64,000 nt of DNA from Candidatus Sphingomonas colombiensis (lineage in GTDB: Bacteria > Pseudomonadota > Alphaproteobacteria > Sphingomonadales > Sphingomonadaceae), in assembly GCA_029202845.1 (NCBI GenBank), contig CP119315.1, positions 2,945,001-3,009,000 of the forward strand. The letters run 5' to 3'. Below are positions 9,249-16,812 of the stretch, in pieces. How positions within the stretch are numbered: the stretch's first letter is position 1; every line of letters begins with the position of its first letter. The position numbers and the translations under genes were made by a program. The notes below the pieces were generated by a model that saw only the letters and a program-made list of their open reading frames with translations, was not told where the DNA came from and searched no databases.

Positions 9249-9282
9249 GGGCGCGGGACCGTTGCGGTGCCGCGCCCTTTTT
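9249..9282 (+). terminator. Rho-independent hairpin between ahpC and ahpD
   Basis: GGGCGCGG at 9249-9256 pairs exactly with CCGCGCCC at 9270-9277 around a 13-base loop and is followed at once by five T (9278-9282). This is a textbook intrinsic terminator. As it lies only 22 bases before the ahpD start, inside what should be one operon, it probably works as a partial terminator or mRNA-stabilising end that lowers ahpD relative to ahpC. Confidence 0.8.
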
Positions 9283-9303
9283 ACTGCCCAACGGAGATAG
9301 AAA

Positions 9304-9825
9304 ATGGCGCTCAAGGAATTCGCGGGCAGCTTGCCCGATTTCGCCAAGGATATCCGGCTCAATGTCGGGTCACTGCTTAACGAGACGGTGCTGAACGATC
9401 AGCGCAAATACGGCACACTGCTGGCCTGCGCGCATGGTTCGGGGCACAAGCCGCTGGTCGACGCGACCGAGGCCGAAGTGGCCGACAAGCTGTCTCCGGA
9501 AGCTGCCAATGCGGCACGCGCGGCGGCGGCGGTGATGGCGATGAACAACGTCTATTATCGCTTCGTCCACCTCGCCTCGAACGAGGAATACGGCAAGATG
9601 CCGGCGAAGCTGCGCATGAACGTGATCGGCGCGCCGGGGATCGACAAGGTCGATTTCGAGCTGTTCAGCCTCGCGGTCAGCGCGATGAACGGCTGCGGGA
9701 TGTGCATCGATTCGCATGAGCATGTGCTGAAGAAGTCTGGCGCTACAGCAGAGATGATTCAGACCGCGGCGCGGATTGGCGCGGTGATGAAGGCGGTCGC
9801 GACCGTCCATGCTGCGACGGCCTGA
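9304..9825 (+). CDS. ahpD: Alkyl hydroperoxide reductase AhpD
   Basis: Thioredoxin-like reductant of AhpC with an all-helical carboxymuconolactone decarboxylase fold. The 173-residue protein carries the active-site motif NGCGMCIDSHE, with Cys131, Cys134 and His138, spaced as in characterised AhpD. Presence of AhpD next to a C-x-C AhpC and absence of ahpF supports an AhpD-dependent cycle. It is separated from ahpC by a terminator-like hairpin and converges with the TauE/SafE gene. Confidence 0.96.
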   Translation: MALKEFAGSLPDFAKDIRLNVGSLLNETVLNDQRKYGTLLACAHGSGHKPLVDATEAEVADKLSPEAANAARAAAAVMAMNNVYYRFVHLASNEEYGKMPAKLRMNVIGAPGIDKVDFELFSLAVSAMNGCGMCIDSHEHVLKKSGATAEMIQTAARIGAVMKAVATVHAATA

Positions 9826-9841
9826 ACGCTCGCCGCGCGCT

Positions 9842-9878
9842 GGCCGGCCTGGCCGCATCCTTTGCGGTGAGGCCGGCC
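9842..9878. terminator. Nested hairpin between convergent ahpD and TauE/SafE genes
   Basis: GGCCGGCCT at 9842-9850 pairs perfectly with AGGCCGGCC at 9870-9878, and an inner stem CCGCA (9853-9857) with TGCGG (9863-9867) continues the structure. It sits in the 63-base gap between two convergent genes, so a bidirectional terminator is likely. There is no T-run on either side, so termination may be weak or Rho-assisted. Confidence 0.6.
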
Positions 9879-9888
9879 GACGGCGCTC

Positions 9889-10740
9889 CTAGAACAAGAA
9901 TGTGTGCAGGATGCCGTAGCTGCTGGTGAGCGTCAGAACGATGCCGACCAGCACAAGCATCACACGCGTCGGGATGCGCTTCGCCATCACGGCGCCAAAC
10001 GGCGCGGCGACCACCCCGCCGATCAGCAACCCAACCGTTGCAGTGGCGAAATCGCGCACGCCGAGTTCATAGATGAAAGTGGCGGAAACAGCTGCGGTGA
10101 GGAAGAACTCCACCGCATTGACCGTGCCAACCACCCGGCGCGGCTCTACCCCCTGCACCAGCAGGTTGGACGTCACGACCGGTCCCCATCCGCCGCCGCC
10201 CGCGGCATCGAGAAAGCCGCCGATCAGCCCGAGCGGCTCGACCACCTTCGGTCGCGCCTGACGGTGTCGCAATGTCGCGGCGCGGATCAGCAGATACAGG
10301 CCTACCAGCACCAGATAGCCGAGCACGAACGGCTTCACGACACTCGCGTCGATATTGCTCAGCAGATAGGCGCCGCTGATCCCGCCGATCAGCCCGGGGA
10401 TCAGCAGCCGCAGGAACAGCCGCCGGTCGACATTGCCATGGAGCAGGTGGCTGATGCCCGAGACGGCGGTGGTAAAGGTCTCGACGATATGGATATTGGC
10501 GGATGCGCGTGCCGGCGCCATGCCCATTACCGCGACGAGCAAGGTATTGCAGATGATGCCGAACGCCATGCCGAGCGCGCCATCGACGATCTGCGCCGCA
10601 AAGCCGACAAGGATGAACGGCAGCAAGGCATCGGCGCTGGCGAGCGTCAGGTCCAAGATACTTTCTCCCGTGGATAATGTTCTGTCGCGGATGGTCGGAA
10701 GAAAGGCAAACCCGAAGGCCGCGCCTTGGTTGCGGCGCAA
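9889..10740 (-). CDS. TauE/SafE family permease (putative sulfite/anion exporter)
   Basis: Inner-membrane protein of 283 residues with about eight hydrophobic segments and the repeated family phrases VDGALGMAFG and GLIGGFLDAAGGGGWGP. TauE/SafE proteins export sulfite, sulfoacetate or related organosulfur anions; the substrate here is not shown. The neighbour cysE on the opposite side is a sulfur-assimilation gene, which is suggestive only. The ATG at 10740 is the longest start, but a TTG at 10656 preceded by GGGAGAAAG begins the conserved region and may be the real start (255 residues). Confidence 0.82.
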   Translation of the reverse strand: MRRNQGAAFGFAFLPTIRDRTLSTGESILDLTLASADALLPFILVGFAAQIVDGALGMAFGIICNTLLVAVMGMAPARASANIHIVETFTTAVSGISHLLHGNVDRRLFLRLLIPGLIGGISGAYLLSNIDASVVKPFVLGYLVLVGLYLLIRAATLRHRQARPKVVEPLGLIGGFLDAAGGGGWGPVVTSNLLVQGVEPRRVVGTVNAVEFFLTAAVSATFIYELGVRDFATATVGLLIGGVVAAPFGAVMAKRIPTRVMLVLVGIVLTLTSSYGILHTFLF

Positions 10741-10812
10741 TGATATCGGCGCGCTGCTGGAAATCGTGCGGGCGAGCGCCTAAATGCTCGGTCTTCTAGG
10801 GGAAGACGCGTC

Positions 10813-11502
10813 ATGGCGGGACTGACGGCATATCTTGATTCGATCCGGGCGCGCGATCCCGCGCCGCATTCCCGGCTCGAAATCCTGCTTTATCCGGGCG
10901 TATGGGCGCTGGCGTGGCATCGCGTCGCGCATCGGCTCTATCGCTCGCGGCTCTATTTCCTGGCGCGGCTGGTCAATCATTTTTCCCGCTTCATGACCGC
11001 GATCGACATCCATCCCGGTGCAACGATCGGACGCAATTTCTTCATCGATCACGGCTTTGTCGTGATCGGCGAGACGGCCGAGATCGGCGACGATGTGACG
11101 ATCTACCAATGCGTTACGCTTGGTGGCACCAGCCCGGATAACGGCGTTGCCGGAAAGCGCCACCCGACGATCCTTGACGGCGCGATCATTGGATCGGGCG
11201 CGCAGGTGCTCGGCCCGATCACGATCGGTCGCCGCTCGCGCGTTGGCGCGAATGCAGTGGTGACCAAGGACGTCGCGGAGGGTGCGGTGATGGTCGGCAT
11301 CCCGGCGCGCGCGACGGTGGTGGAAGGCGGGCAGGCGAGCGAACCAAAGTTCGTACCTTATGGTACACCTTGCAGCGACGTGTTCGATCCCGCGACACAG
11401 AAGGTGGAATTGCTGCGCTGTGAGCTGGAGGTGATGCGTCGCCGGCTCGATGCGCTGATGGAGGAACAGGCCGGCACCGATCGCGCGGCGACCCGCGCCT
11501 GA
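10813..11502 (+). CDS. cysE: Serine O-acetyltransferase
   Basis: First step of cysteine synthesis: acetyl-CoA plus L-serine to O-acetylserine. The 229-residue protein has a left-handed beta-helix of hexapeptide repeats with IDIHPGATIG, FFIDHG and VVIGETAEIGDDVTIYQCVTLGGT containing the catalytic His and Asp. It is the shorter EpsC/CysE type that lacks the long helical N-terminal domain of enterobacterial CysE. A carboxy-terminal helical tail rich in Arg and Glu follows. It overlaps the next gene by one base. Confidence 0.93.
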   Translation: MAGLTAYLDSIRARDPAPHSRLEILLYPGVWALAWHRVAHRLYRSRLYFLARLVNHFSRFMTAIDIHPGATIGRNFFIDHGFVVIGETAEIGDDVTIYQCVTLGGTSPDNGVAGKRHPTILDGAIIGSGAQVLGPITIGRRSRVGANAVVTKDVAEGAVMVGIPARATVVEGGQASEPKFVPYGTPCSDVFDPATQKVELLRCELEVMRRRLDALMEEQAGTDRAATRA

Positions 11503-11852
11503 TGGGGGTCGTCACCCCTTTTCCGGCCGCAGCGGGGCAGGGGCGGCCGAGCCAGATCGGTTTCGAGCGGCTGGAGCTGACGCGGATTCTCGATCTTTAT
11601 GGCCGGATGGTCGCCGCCGGGCATTGGCGGGATTATGCGATCGATCTTGGGCGCGATGCCGCGATTTTCGCTGCTTTTCGCCGTGCGGCCGAGCGTCCTG
11701 AATTCCGCATCGAGAAGCGCCCCGCGCTGCGCAACCGGCAGGGGATGTGGGCGCTGGTCAATGAGGCAGGCGCGGTGCTGAAGCGCGGGCACGAGCTTGG
11801 CCCGGTACTGGCGCCGGTCGAGCGCCGCCTGCTCAAACTGGTCGAGAGTTGA
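11502..11852 (+). CDS. DUF2794 domain protein
   Basis: Conserved alphaproteobacterial protein of unknown function, 116 residues. The family pattern is visible as ELTRILDLYGRMVAAGHWRDYAI, then FAAFRRAAERPEFRIEK and LKRGHELGPVL; it has no signal peptide or membrane segment. Its ATG overlaps the last base of the cysE stop, so it is translated from the same mRNA; whether that reflects shared function is not known. Confidence 0.85.
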   Translation: MGVVTPFPAAAGQGRPSQIGFERLELTRILDLYGRMVAAGHWRDYAIDLGRDAAIFAAFRRAAERPEFRIEKRPALRNRQGMWALVNEAGAVLKRGHELGPVLAPVERRLLKLVES

Positions 11853-11855
11853 TCC

Positions 11856-11889
11856 CTCCTTCCCCGACAATGCGCTGCCGGGGAAGGAG
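11856..11889. terminator. Perfect 11-bp hairpin between convergent genes
   Basis: CTCCTTCCCCG at 11856-11866 is the exact reverse complement of CGGGGAAGGAG at 11879-11889, with a 12-base loop. It lies between the DUF2794 gene (+) and the dehydrogenase gene (-), both of which end here, so it most likely terminates transcription from both sides. No long T-run follows. Confidence 0.6.
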
Positions 11890-11907
11890 AGAAAATGGCC
11901 GCGCGGA

Positions 11908-12807
11908 TCAGCCGCCGGCGAGCTTTTTGCCGATCAGCATCGATTGCGCCGCGCCGGATTCGGGCACGGTCTCGCCCGTGCGATCCGTGATCTCGGCCCA
12001 ATGCTTCTGGATGCCTTCGGGGGACAGATCGTCACCAGTGAGCAGCTTGCCCTGCGTCAGCGTGACATAGCTGGCCTGGAACACGCCTGCGCCCGCGCCA
12101 ACGATCTGGTTGGTCGGCGCATCCTCGCTGACGAGGAACAGCGCCGCCGGAACCACTTTGTCGGGGGAGAAGGCCTTGAAAGCCTCTTCCGGGAACAGAT
12201 CCTCGGTCATGCGCGTGCCCGCGACCGGGGCGATCGTGTTGACCTTGATGTTGTTCTTCGCGCCTTCGAGATACAGCGTCTTGGTGAGCCCGGCGAGCCC
12301 GAGCTTCGCCGCGCCGTAATTCGCCTGACCGAAATTACCGAACAGGCCGGTCGAGGAAGCGGTCATCAGCACACGGCCGTAATTCTGTTCGCGGAAGGTT
12401 TCCCAGCACGCCTTGGTGGCCATGGCCGAGCCGATCAGATGGACCTTGACGACGAATTCGAAATCCGCCGGCTCCATCTTGGCGAACGTCTTGTCGCGCA
12501 ACACACCGGCGTTGTTGATGAGGACATGAACGCCGCCCCACTTTTCCTTGGCGCGTGCGACCATCTCGATCATCTGATCATATTCGGTGACGCTGGCGCC
12601 ATTCGCCATGGCGGAGCCGCCCGCAGCCTCGATCTCCGCGACCACCTTTTGCGCGGCGTCGGAAGCGCCGGTGCCGGTGCGATCACCACCGAGGTCGTTT
12701 ACGACGACCTTCGCGCCGCGACGGGCAAGCTCAAGCGCATATTCGCGCCCCAGGCCGCCGCCGGCCCCAGTGACGATGGCTACCTTGTCGTCGAAACGAA
12801 TGGTCAT
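11908..12807 (-). CDS. Short-chain dehydrogenase, 3-hydroxyacyl-CoA dehydrogenase-like
   Basis: NAD(P)-dependent SDR of 299 residues. It has the cofactor motif TGAGGGLGREYA, NNAG, and catalytic Ser and YxxxK in ASSTGLFGNFGQANYGAAK. The length and phrases such as VVNDLGGDRTG and AKMEPADFEFVVKVHLIG resemble the dehydrogenase half of the peroxisomal-type multifunctional enzyme (HSD17B4), so a 3-hydroxyacyl-CoA substrate in a beta-oxidation-like route is plausible. No acyl-CoA genes surround it. I start at ATG 12807 (MTIRFDDKVAIVTG), which follows an AAGGAG; the longer frame from 12861 adds unrelated residues. Confidence 0.85.
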   Translation of the reverse strand: MTIRFDDKVAIVTGAGGGLGREYALELARRGAKVVVNDLGGDRTGTGASDAAQKVVAEIEAAGGSAMANGASVTEYDQMIEMVARAKEKWGGVHVLINNAGVLRDKTFAKMEPADFEFVVKVHLIGSAMATKACWETFREQNYGRVLMTASSTGLFGNFGQANYGAAKLGLAGLTKTLYLEGAKNNIKVNTIAPVAGTRMTEDLFPEEAFKAFSPDKVVPAALFLVSEDAPTNQIVGAGAGVFQASYVTLTQGKLLTGDDLSPEGIQKHWAEITDRTGETVPESGAAQSMLIGKKLAGG

Positions 12808-12892
12808 GGAAAAGGCGCTCCTTCGATCGGAATGAAGCGCCTTCCCATACTCATCATTCAAACGGGCGCAACTGCCCGGTTGCGACGGTGCC

Positions 12893-13276
12893 TTACTTCG
12901 TGGTGGTGGTCGCGGTCGCCGTCGTCGTGGTGGCCTTCTTCACCACGGCTTTGTGCATACGCTTCTTCGCGTGATGCTTCGGCGCGGCCTTGTCGACATG
13001 CCCGTCGCCGGTGCCGGCCTGCTGGCATTTGTCGAACTGACCCTTCTTGCAAATCGGATAGCTTTCCTGCGCCGCCGGCGGCGGGAACGCTGCGTCAGGA
13101 GAGGGCGCCTGCTTGAAGACGACGGACGAGCCAGGGGCCGGGGTTCCCTGAAGCGCTGGGGCGTTTGGCTGCAAGCCGCCGATCTGGCCGCTGCTGTCGG
13201 CGGGCGGGGGCGTCTGGCCCTGCGCCACCGCAGGGGCAGCAAGCAGCGCGGCGGCCGCCAGAAGAATGGATTTCAT
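12893..13276 (-). CDS. Small secreted basic protein of unknown function
   Basis: I do not recognise this 127-residue protein. It begins with a clear signal peptide (MKSILLAAAALLAAPAVAQG, cleavage after AVAQ or near it), continues with a proline-rich region, has two cysteines (ICKKGQFDKCQQ) and ends in a His/Lys-rich stretch followed by a Thr-rich tail. An ATG at 13276 is preceded by AGGAG at good spacing and is preferred over 13303. Low-complexity ends suggest a cell-envelope or periplasmic protein. It follows phoB in the same direction after a 115-base gap. Confidence 0.65.
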   Translation of the reverse strand: MKSILLAAAALLAAPAVAQGQTPPPADSSGQIGGLQPNAPALQGTPAPGSSVVFKQAPSPDAAFPPPAAQESYPICKKGQFDKCQQAGTGDGHVDKAAPKHHAKKRMHKAVVKKATTTTATATTTTK

Positions 13277-13327
13277 GTGGGAATCTCCTGTCAGGAATCG
13301 CACTTCGCGTCGAAATTACGCAGCCGG

Positions 13328-13350
13328 CCAACGCGCGAGCGCGCGATTGG
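13328..13350. terminator. GC hairpin downstream of phoB
   Basis: CCAACGCGCG at 13328-13337 and CGCGCGATTGG at 13340-13350 form a nearly perfect stem with one bulged base. It lies in the gap between the end of phoB and the start of the small secreted gene and could end the pho-pst transcript. There is no T-run, so confidence is low. Confidence 0.35.
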
Positions 13351-13391
13351 CTCCATCGTTTCGCTAGCGATTCAACAGTGCCGCGCGATTT

Positions 13392-14084
13392 TTATCCGTC
13401 GGAGTCCAATGCATAACCGGCTGATCTAACGGTGCGGATGATGTCCTGCCGTCCGCCTTCGTTGATGGCCTTGCGCAATCGGCGGATGTGGACGTCGACG
13501 GTGCGGCTCTCGATGTCGCTGTCATGCCCCCATACGCTATCGAGCAGGCGTTCGCGCGAAAAGACATGGCCCGGATGTTCGAGGAAATGCTTGAGCAGGC
13601 GGAATTCGGTCGGCCCAAGCGGGATCACCTCGCCACCGCGCCGTACTTTGTGGCCGACGGTATCCATTTCGAGATCGGCATAGCTCAGCGCTTCGCCTGC
13701 CAGCCCCGGCCGCACACGGCGTAGCACCGCGCCGACGCGCGCGACCAGCTCGCGCGGGGAGAAGGGCTTGGTGACATAATCGTCCGCGCCGGTTTCCAGC
13801 CCGCGCACGCGATCCTCCTCCTCCCCGCGCGCGGTGAGCATAATGATCGGCACGTTTTGGGTTTCCGCCGCGCGACGCAATCGTCGGCACACCTCGATCC
13901 CGGAAATGCCTTCCACCATCCAGTCAAGCAGGACGATATCCGGCACCTTCTCTTTCGCCATCAACAGCGCTTCCTCGCCGTCGATGGTATGCGCGACATC
14001 GAAATCCTCGCGCTTGAAGTGCCAGATCAGCAGTTCGGCGAGGCTGGCATCATCTTCGACCAGCAACATGTGAGCGCGGGGCAT
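13392..14084 (-). CDS. phoB: Phosphate regulon response regulator PhoB
   Basis: OmpR-type response regulator that binds Pho boxes when phosphate is low. The 230 residues comprise a receiver domain (phosphoacceptor Asp54 in VLLDWMVEG, the conserved TAR and YVTKPFSPREL) and a winged-helix DNA-binding domain ending in VRSAGYALD. It is the last gene of the leftward phoR-pstSCAB-phoU-phoB cluster and starts at the phoU stop codon. Regulation by phosphate through PhoR and the Pst-PhoU complex is established for the family. Confidence 0.96.
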   Translation of the reverse strand: MPRAHMLLVEDDASLAELLIWHFKREDFDVAHTIDGEEALLMAKEKVPDIVLLDWMVEGISGIEVCRRLRRAAETQNVPIIMLTARGEEEDRVRGLETGADDYVTKPFSPRELVARVGAVLRRVRPGLAGEALSYADLEMDTVGHKVRRGGEVIPLGPTEFRLLKHFLEHPGHVFSRERLLDSVWGHDSDIESRTVDVHIRRLRKAINEGGRQDIIRTVRSAGYALDSDG

Positions 14085-14770
14085 CAGTTGGTTACCTTCT
14101 CTCGATCGGCCAGCCGGGTGCCGGTGGCGGCAAAATACACCATTTCGGCGACATTGGTGGCGTGATCGCCGATCCGTTCCAGGTTCTTCGCAACGAACAG
14201 CAGATGCGCCACCTGGCTGATCGTCTTGGGATTTTCGACCATGTAGGTGACGAGCGTGCGGAAGATGCTGTCGTAGAAATCGTCGAGAGCATCGTCGCGC
14301 GCGCAGACCGCAAGTGCCGCTTCGGCATCGCGCGCGGCAAACGCATCGAGCACGTCATGGACCATCGCCGCCGCCATCTTCGCCATCGCGGGGATGAGCG
14401 AGAGCGGCTCGATCCGGTTCTCGCCCTCGATCATCGGAATGCGCTTGGCGATGTTCTTGGCGTAATCGCCGATCCGCTCGACCACGCTGGCGATCTTCAG
14501 CGCGGCGACTACTTCGCGCAGATCGTTGGCCATCGGCGCGCGCAACGCGATGATGCGGACGGCGGTGCGCTCCACCTCCATCTCCAGCGCATCGAGCGCC
14601 TTGTCGTTTTCACGCACGCGGCGCGCTAGTTCCAGGTCGCCGCGTTGCAGGGCGGTGATCGCGTCGGTGATGGCATGTTCCGCGAGGCCGCCCATCTCAC
14701 CGATCAGCCCGCGTAGCTGGCCGATATCCTGATCGAAAGCCTTGACGGTATGTTTCTGTCCGGTTGACAT
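14084..14770 (-). CDS. phoU: Phosphate signalling complex protein PhoU
   Basis: Cytoplasmic negative regulator that links the Pst transporter to PhoR. The 228-residue protein is all-helical and made of two repeats, each with the metal-binding pattern (ERIGDYAKNIAKR in the first repeat and LERIGDHATNVAE in the second). It overlaps phoB by one base and follows pstB by 11 bases. Confidence 0.96.
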   Translation of the reverse strand: MSTGQKHTVKAFDQDIGQLRGLIGEMGGLAEHAITDAITALQRGDLELARRVRENDKALDALEMEVERTAVRIIALRAPMANDLREVVAALKIASVVERIGDYAKNIAKRIPMIEGENRIEPLSLIPAMAKMAAAMVHDVLDAFAARDAEAALAVCARDDALDDFYDSIFRTLVTYMVENPKTISQVAHLLFVAKNLERIGDHATNVAEMVYFAATGTRLADREKVTN

Positions 14771-14781
14771 CGCAAATCCTC

Positions 14782-15552
14782 TCAGCCGTAGCGGCCGGTG
14801 ATGTAGTCCTTGGTGCGTTCCTCACGCGGGTTGGTGAAGATGTCGGATGTGTCGCCATATTCGATCAGCTGACCGAGATGGAAAAACGCCGTCTTCTGGC
14901 TCACACGCGCGGCCTGCTGCATATTATGCGTCACGATCACGATCGCGTAGCGGCCGCGCAATTCGTGGATCAGCTCCTCGATCCGCGCGGTCGCGATCGG
15001 ATCCAGCGCGCTGCACGGCTCGTCCATCAGGATCACCTCGGGATCGACCGCGATCGCGCGCGCGATGCACAGCCGCTGCTGCTGGCCGCCGGAAAGTGCT
15101 GTGCCGGAATCGTTGAGACGGTCCTTTACTTCGCCCCATAATCCGGCGCGGGCGAGCGACTGTTCGACGATGCGATCGAGATCTGCCTTGCCCTTGGCCA
15201 GCCCATGGATGCGCGGGCCATAAGCGACATTTTCGTAAATCGATTTGGGGAAGGGGTTCGGCTTCTGGAACACCATGCCGACGCGGGCGCGGAGCTGCAC
15301 CACGTCCATTTCCTTCGCGTAGATATCCGCGCCATCGAGCCGGATATCCCCTGTCACGCGTGCGGCGGCGACGGTGTCGTTCATCCGGTTCAATGTGCGC
15401 AGGAACGTCGATTTGCCACAGCCGGACGGGCCGATGAACGCTGTGACGTCATCCTGCAGGATATCGATCGACACGTCGGTGATCGCCTGGCTGTCGCCAT
15501 AGAACACGTTGACGTGTCCGGCGGTCATCTTGGGCGGCTTGTTGTCGCGCAT
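14782..15552 (-). CDS. pstB: Phosphate ABC transporter ATP-binding protein PstB
   Basis: ATPase of the high-affinity phosphate importer. The 256-residue protein has Walker A GPSGCGKST, signature LSGGQQQRL, Walker B VILMDEPCSALDP and the H-loop VTHNM. The ATG at 15552 overlaps the pstA stop (TAATG). Because pstA upstream carries a one-base insertion, the shifted pstA frame runs into pstB without a stop and gives an artificial 676-codon open frame; PstB itself is intact from MRDNKPPK. Confidence 0.97.
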   Translation of the reverse strand: MRDNKPPKMTAGHVNVFYGDSQAITDVSIDILQDDVTAFIGPSGCGKSTFLRTLNRMNDTVAAARVTGDIRLDGADIYAKEMDVVQLRARVGMVFQKPNPFPKSIYENVAYGPRIHGLAKGKADLDRIVEQSLARAGLWGEVKDRLNDSGTALSGGQQQRLCIARAIAVDPEVILMDEPCSALDPIATARIEELIHELRGRYAIVIVTHNMQQAARVSQKTAFFHLGQLIEYGDTSDIFTNPREERTKDYITGRYG

Positions 15553-16812
15553 TACCAGCGGGTCTCGAATTTGTTGCGGAGATAGATGGCGAGGCCGTTC
15601 ATCGCGAGCAGCAGCACCAGCAGAACGATGATGGCGGCGGAGGTTTTCTCGACGAAGCCGCGGTTCACCTCGTCGGACCACAGGAACACCTGTACCGGCA
15701 GCACCGTCGCAGGGTCGGTGAGTTTTTCGGGCGCTGCCGCGATAAAGGCGCGCATCCCGATCATCAGCAGCGGTGCCGTCTCGCCCAGCGCGCGTGCGGT
15801 GCCGATGATCGTGCCGGTGAGGATACCCGGCAGTCGCCAGCGGCAGGACGTGGTGGAAGACGACCTGCACCGGCGATGCGCCGACGCCCAGCGCAGCATC
15901 GCGGATCGAGGGCGGCACCGCCTTGATCGCGTTGCGCCCGGCGATGACGATCACCGGCATCGTCATCAGCGCGAGCGTCAGCCCGCCGACCAGCGCGGCG
16001 GAGCGAGGCAGGCCGAACGTGCCGAGAAACACCGCGAGCCCGAGCAAGCCGAAGATGATCGACGGCACTGCTGCGAGATTGTTGATCGAAACCTCGATCA
16101 GATCGGTCCAGCGGTTTCGCGGCGCGTATTCCTCAAGGTACAATGCGGCGAACACACCGATCGGAAAAGCAAGCGCGATGGTGACGAACATCGTCATCAG
16201 CGAGCCTTTGAGCGCACCCCAGATGCCGACGCGGGTTGGGTCCGTAGAATCCGCGGCGGTTAGGAAATCGAGGTTCAGCCCGCGCGACAATTGGCCGCCG
16301 AGTGCCGCCACCGTTGCCTCCGCCTCGGGCGTGCCGATGCCCTTATACGCGATGTCGATCGCGCTTGCGGCCGGCACTTCGAGCGTCGCGCGACGGGTGA
16401 GCAGCGAGGGATCGCCTTTCACTGCCTCGCGGACACGCAGCCACGCGCCGTCGGAGAGCAGTTCCGCGCCGCCCAGCCTTGGCCAGGCGGCATTGGCGGC
16501 AGCGTCCACCGCGCCTTCCAGCCCCGCTCCGGTCAGCGCCAGATCTGCGCCGCGCCCTTTCACTCGCGTCGGATCGATCGCCAAATTCGCCGCCTTGAGG
16601 TCGAGCGGAAGCGCGATCCGTGTCTCGGTGAACCCGCCAATCCCGCGCACCAGCATCGAGCCGAGCAGGAAGATCAGAAACGCAGCCGACATTGCTATCG
16701 CCGCCATGCCGAGCAATCGGAAGCGTCGTTCCGCGCGATAGCGGCCGGCGATGCGACGCTGCATCCGCGCGCCTGACCAGTCGGTCGGCGTTCTGGACTG
16801 GCCGTTATTCAT
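15552..16812 (-). pseudogene. pstA: Phosphate ABC transporter permease PstA, one-base frameshift
   Basis: Inner-membrane permease of the Pst importer. The frame from ATG 16812 reads the long alphaproteobacterial N-terminal periplasmic insert and the BPD transporter domain up to HHVLPLA, then shifts; the rest (GILTGTIIGTARALGE to the end FETRW) is in another frame. Removing one G on the + strand at 15833 restores the usual LPLAMPGILTG and one continuous 419-residue protein ending at 15552. Everything else about the gene is normal, it sits between intact pstC and pstB, and no slippery heptamer is seen. A sequencing insertion is more likely than true loss. Confidence 0.85.

Noticed and set aside
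14782..16812. A 676-codon open frame that reads as a PstA-PstB fusion
   Set aside because: The middle part (after HHVLPLA) is not similar to any permease, while the correct end of PstA is found in the +1 frame; one extra base explains it. No slippery sequence for programmed frameshifting is seen.
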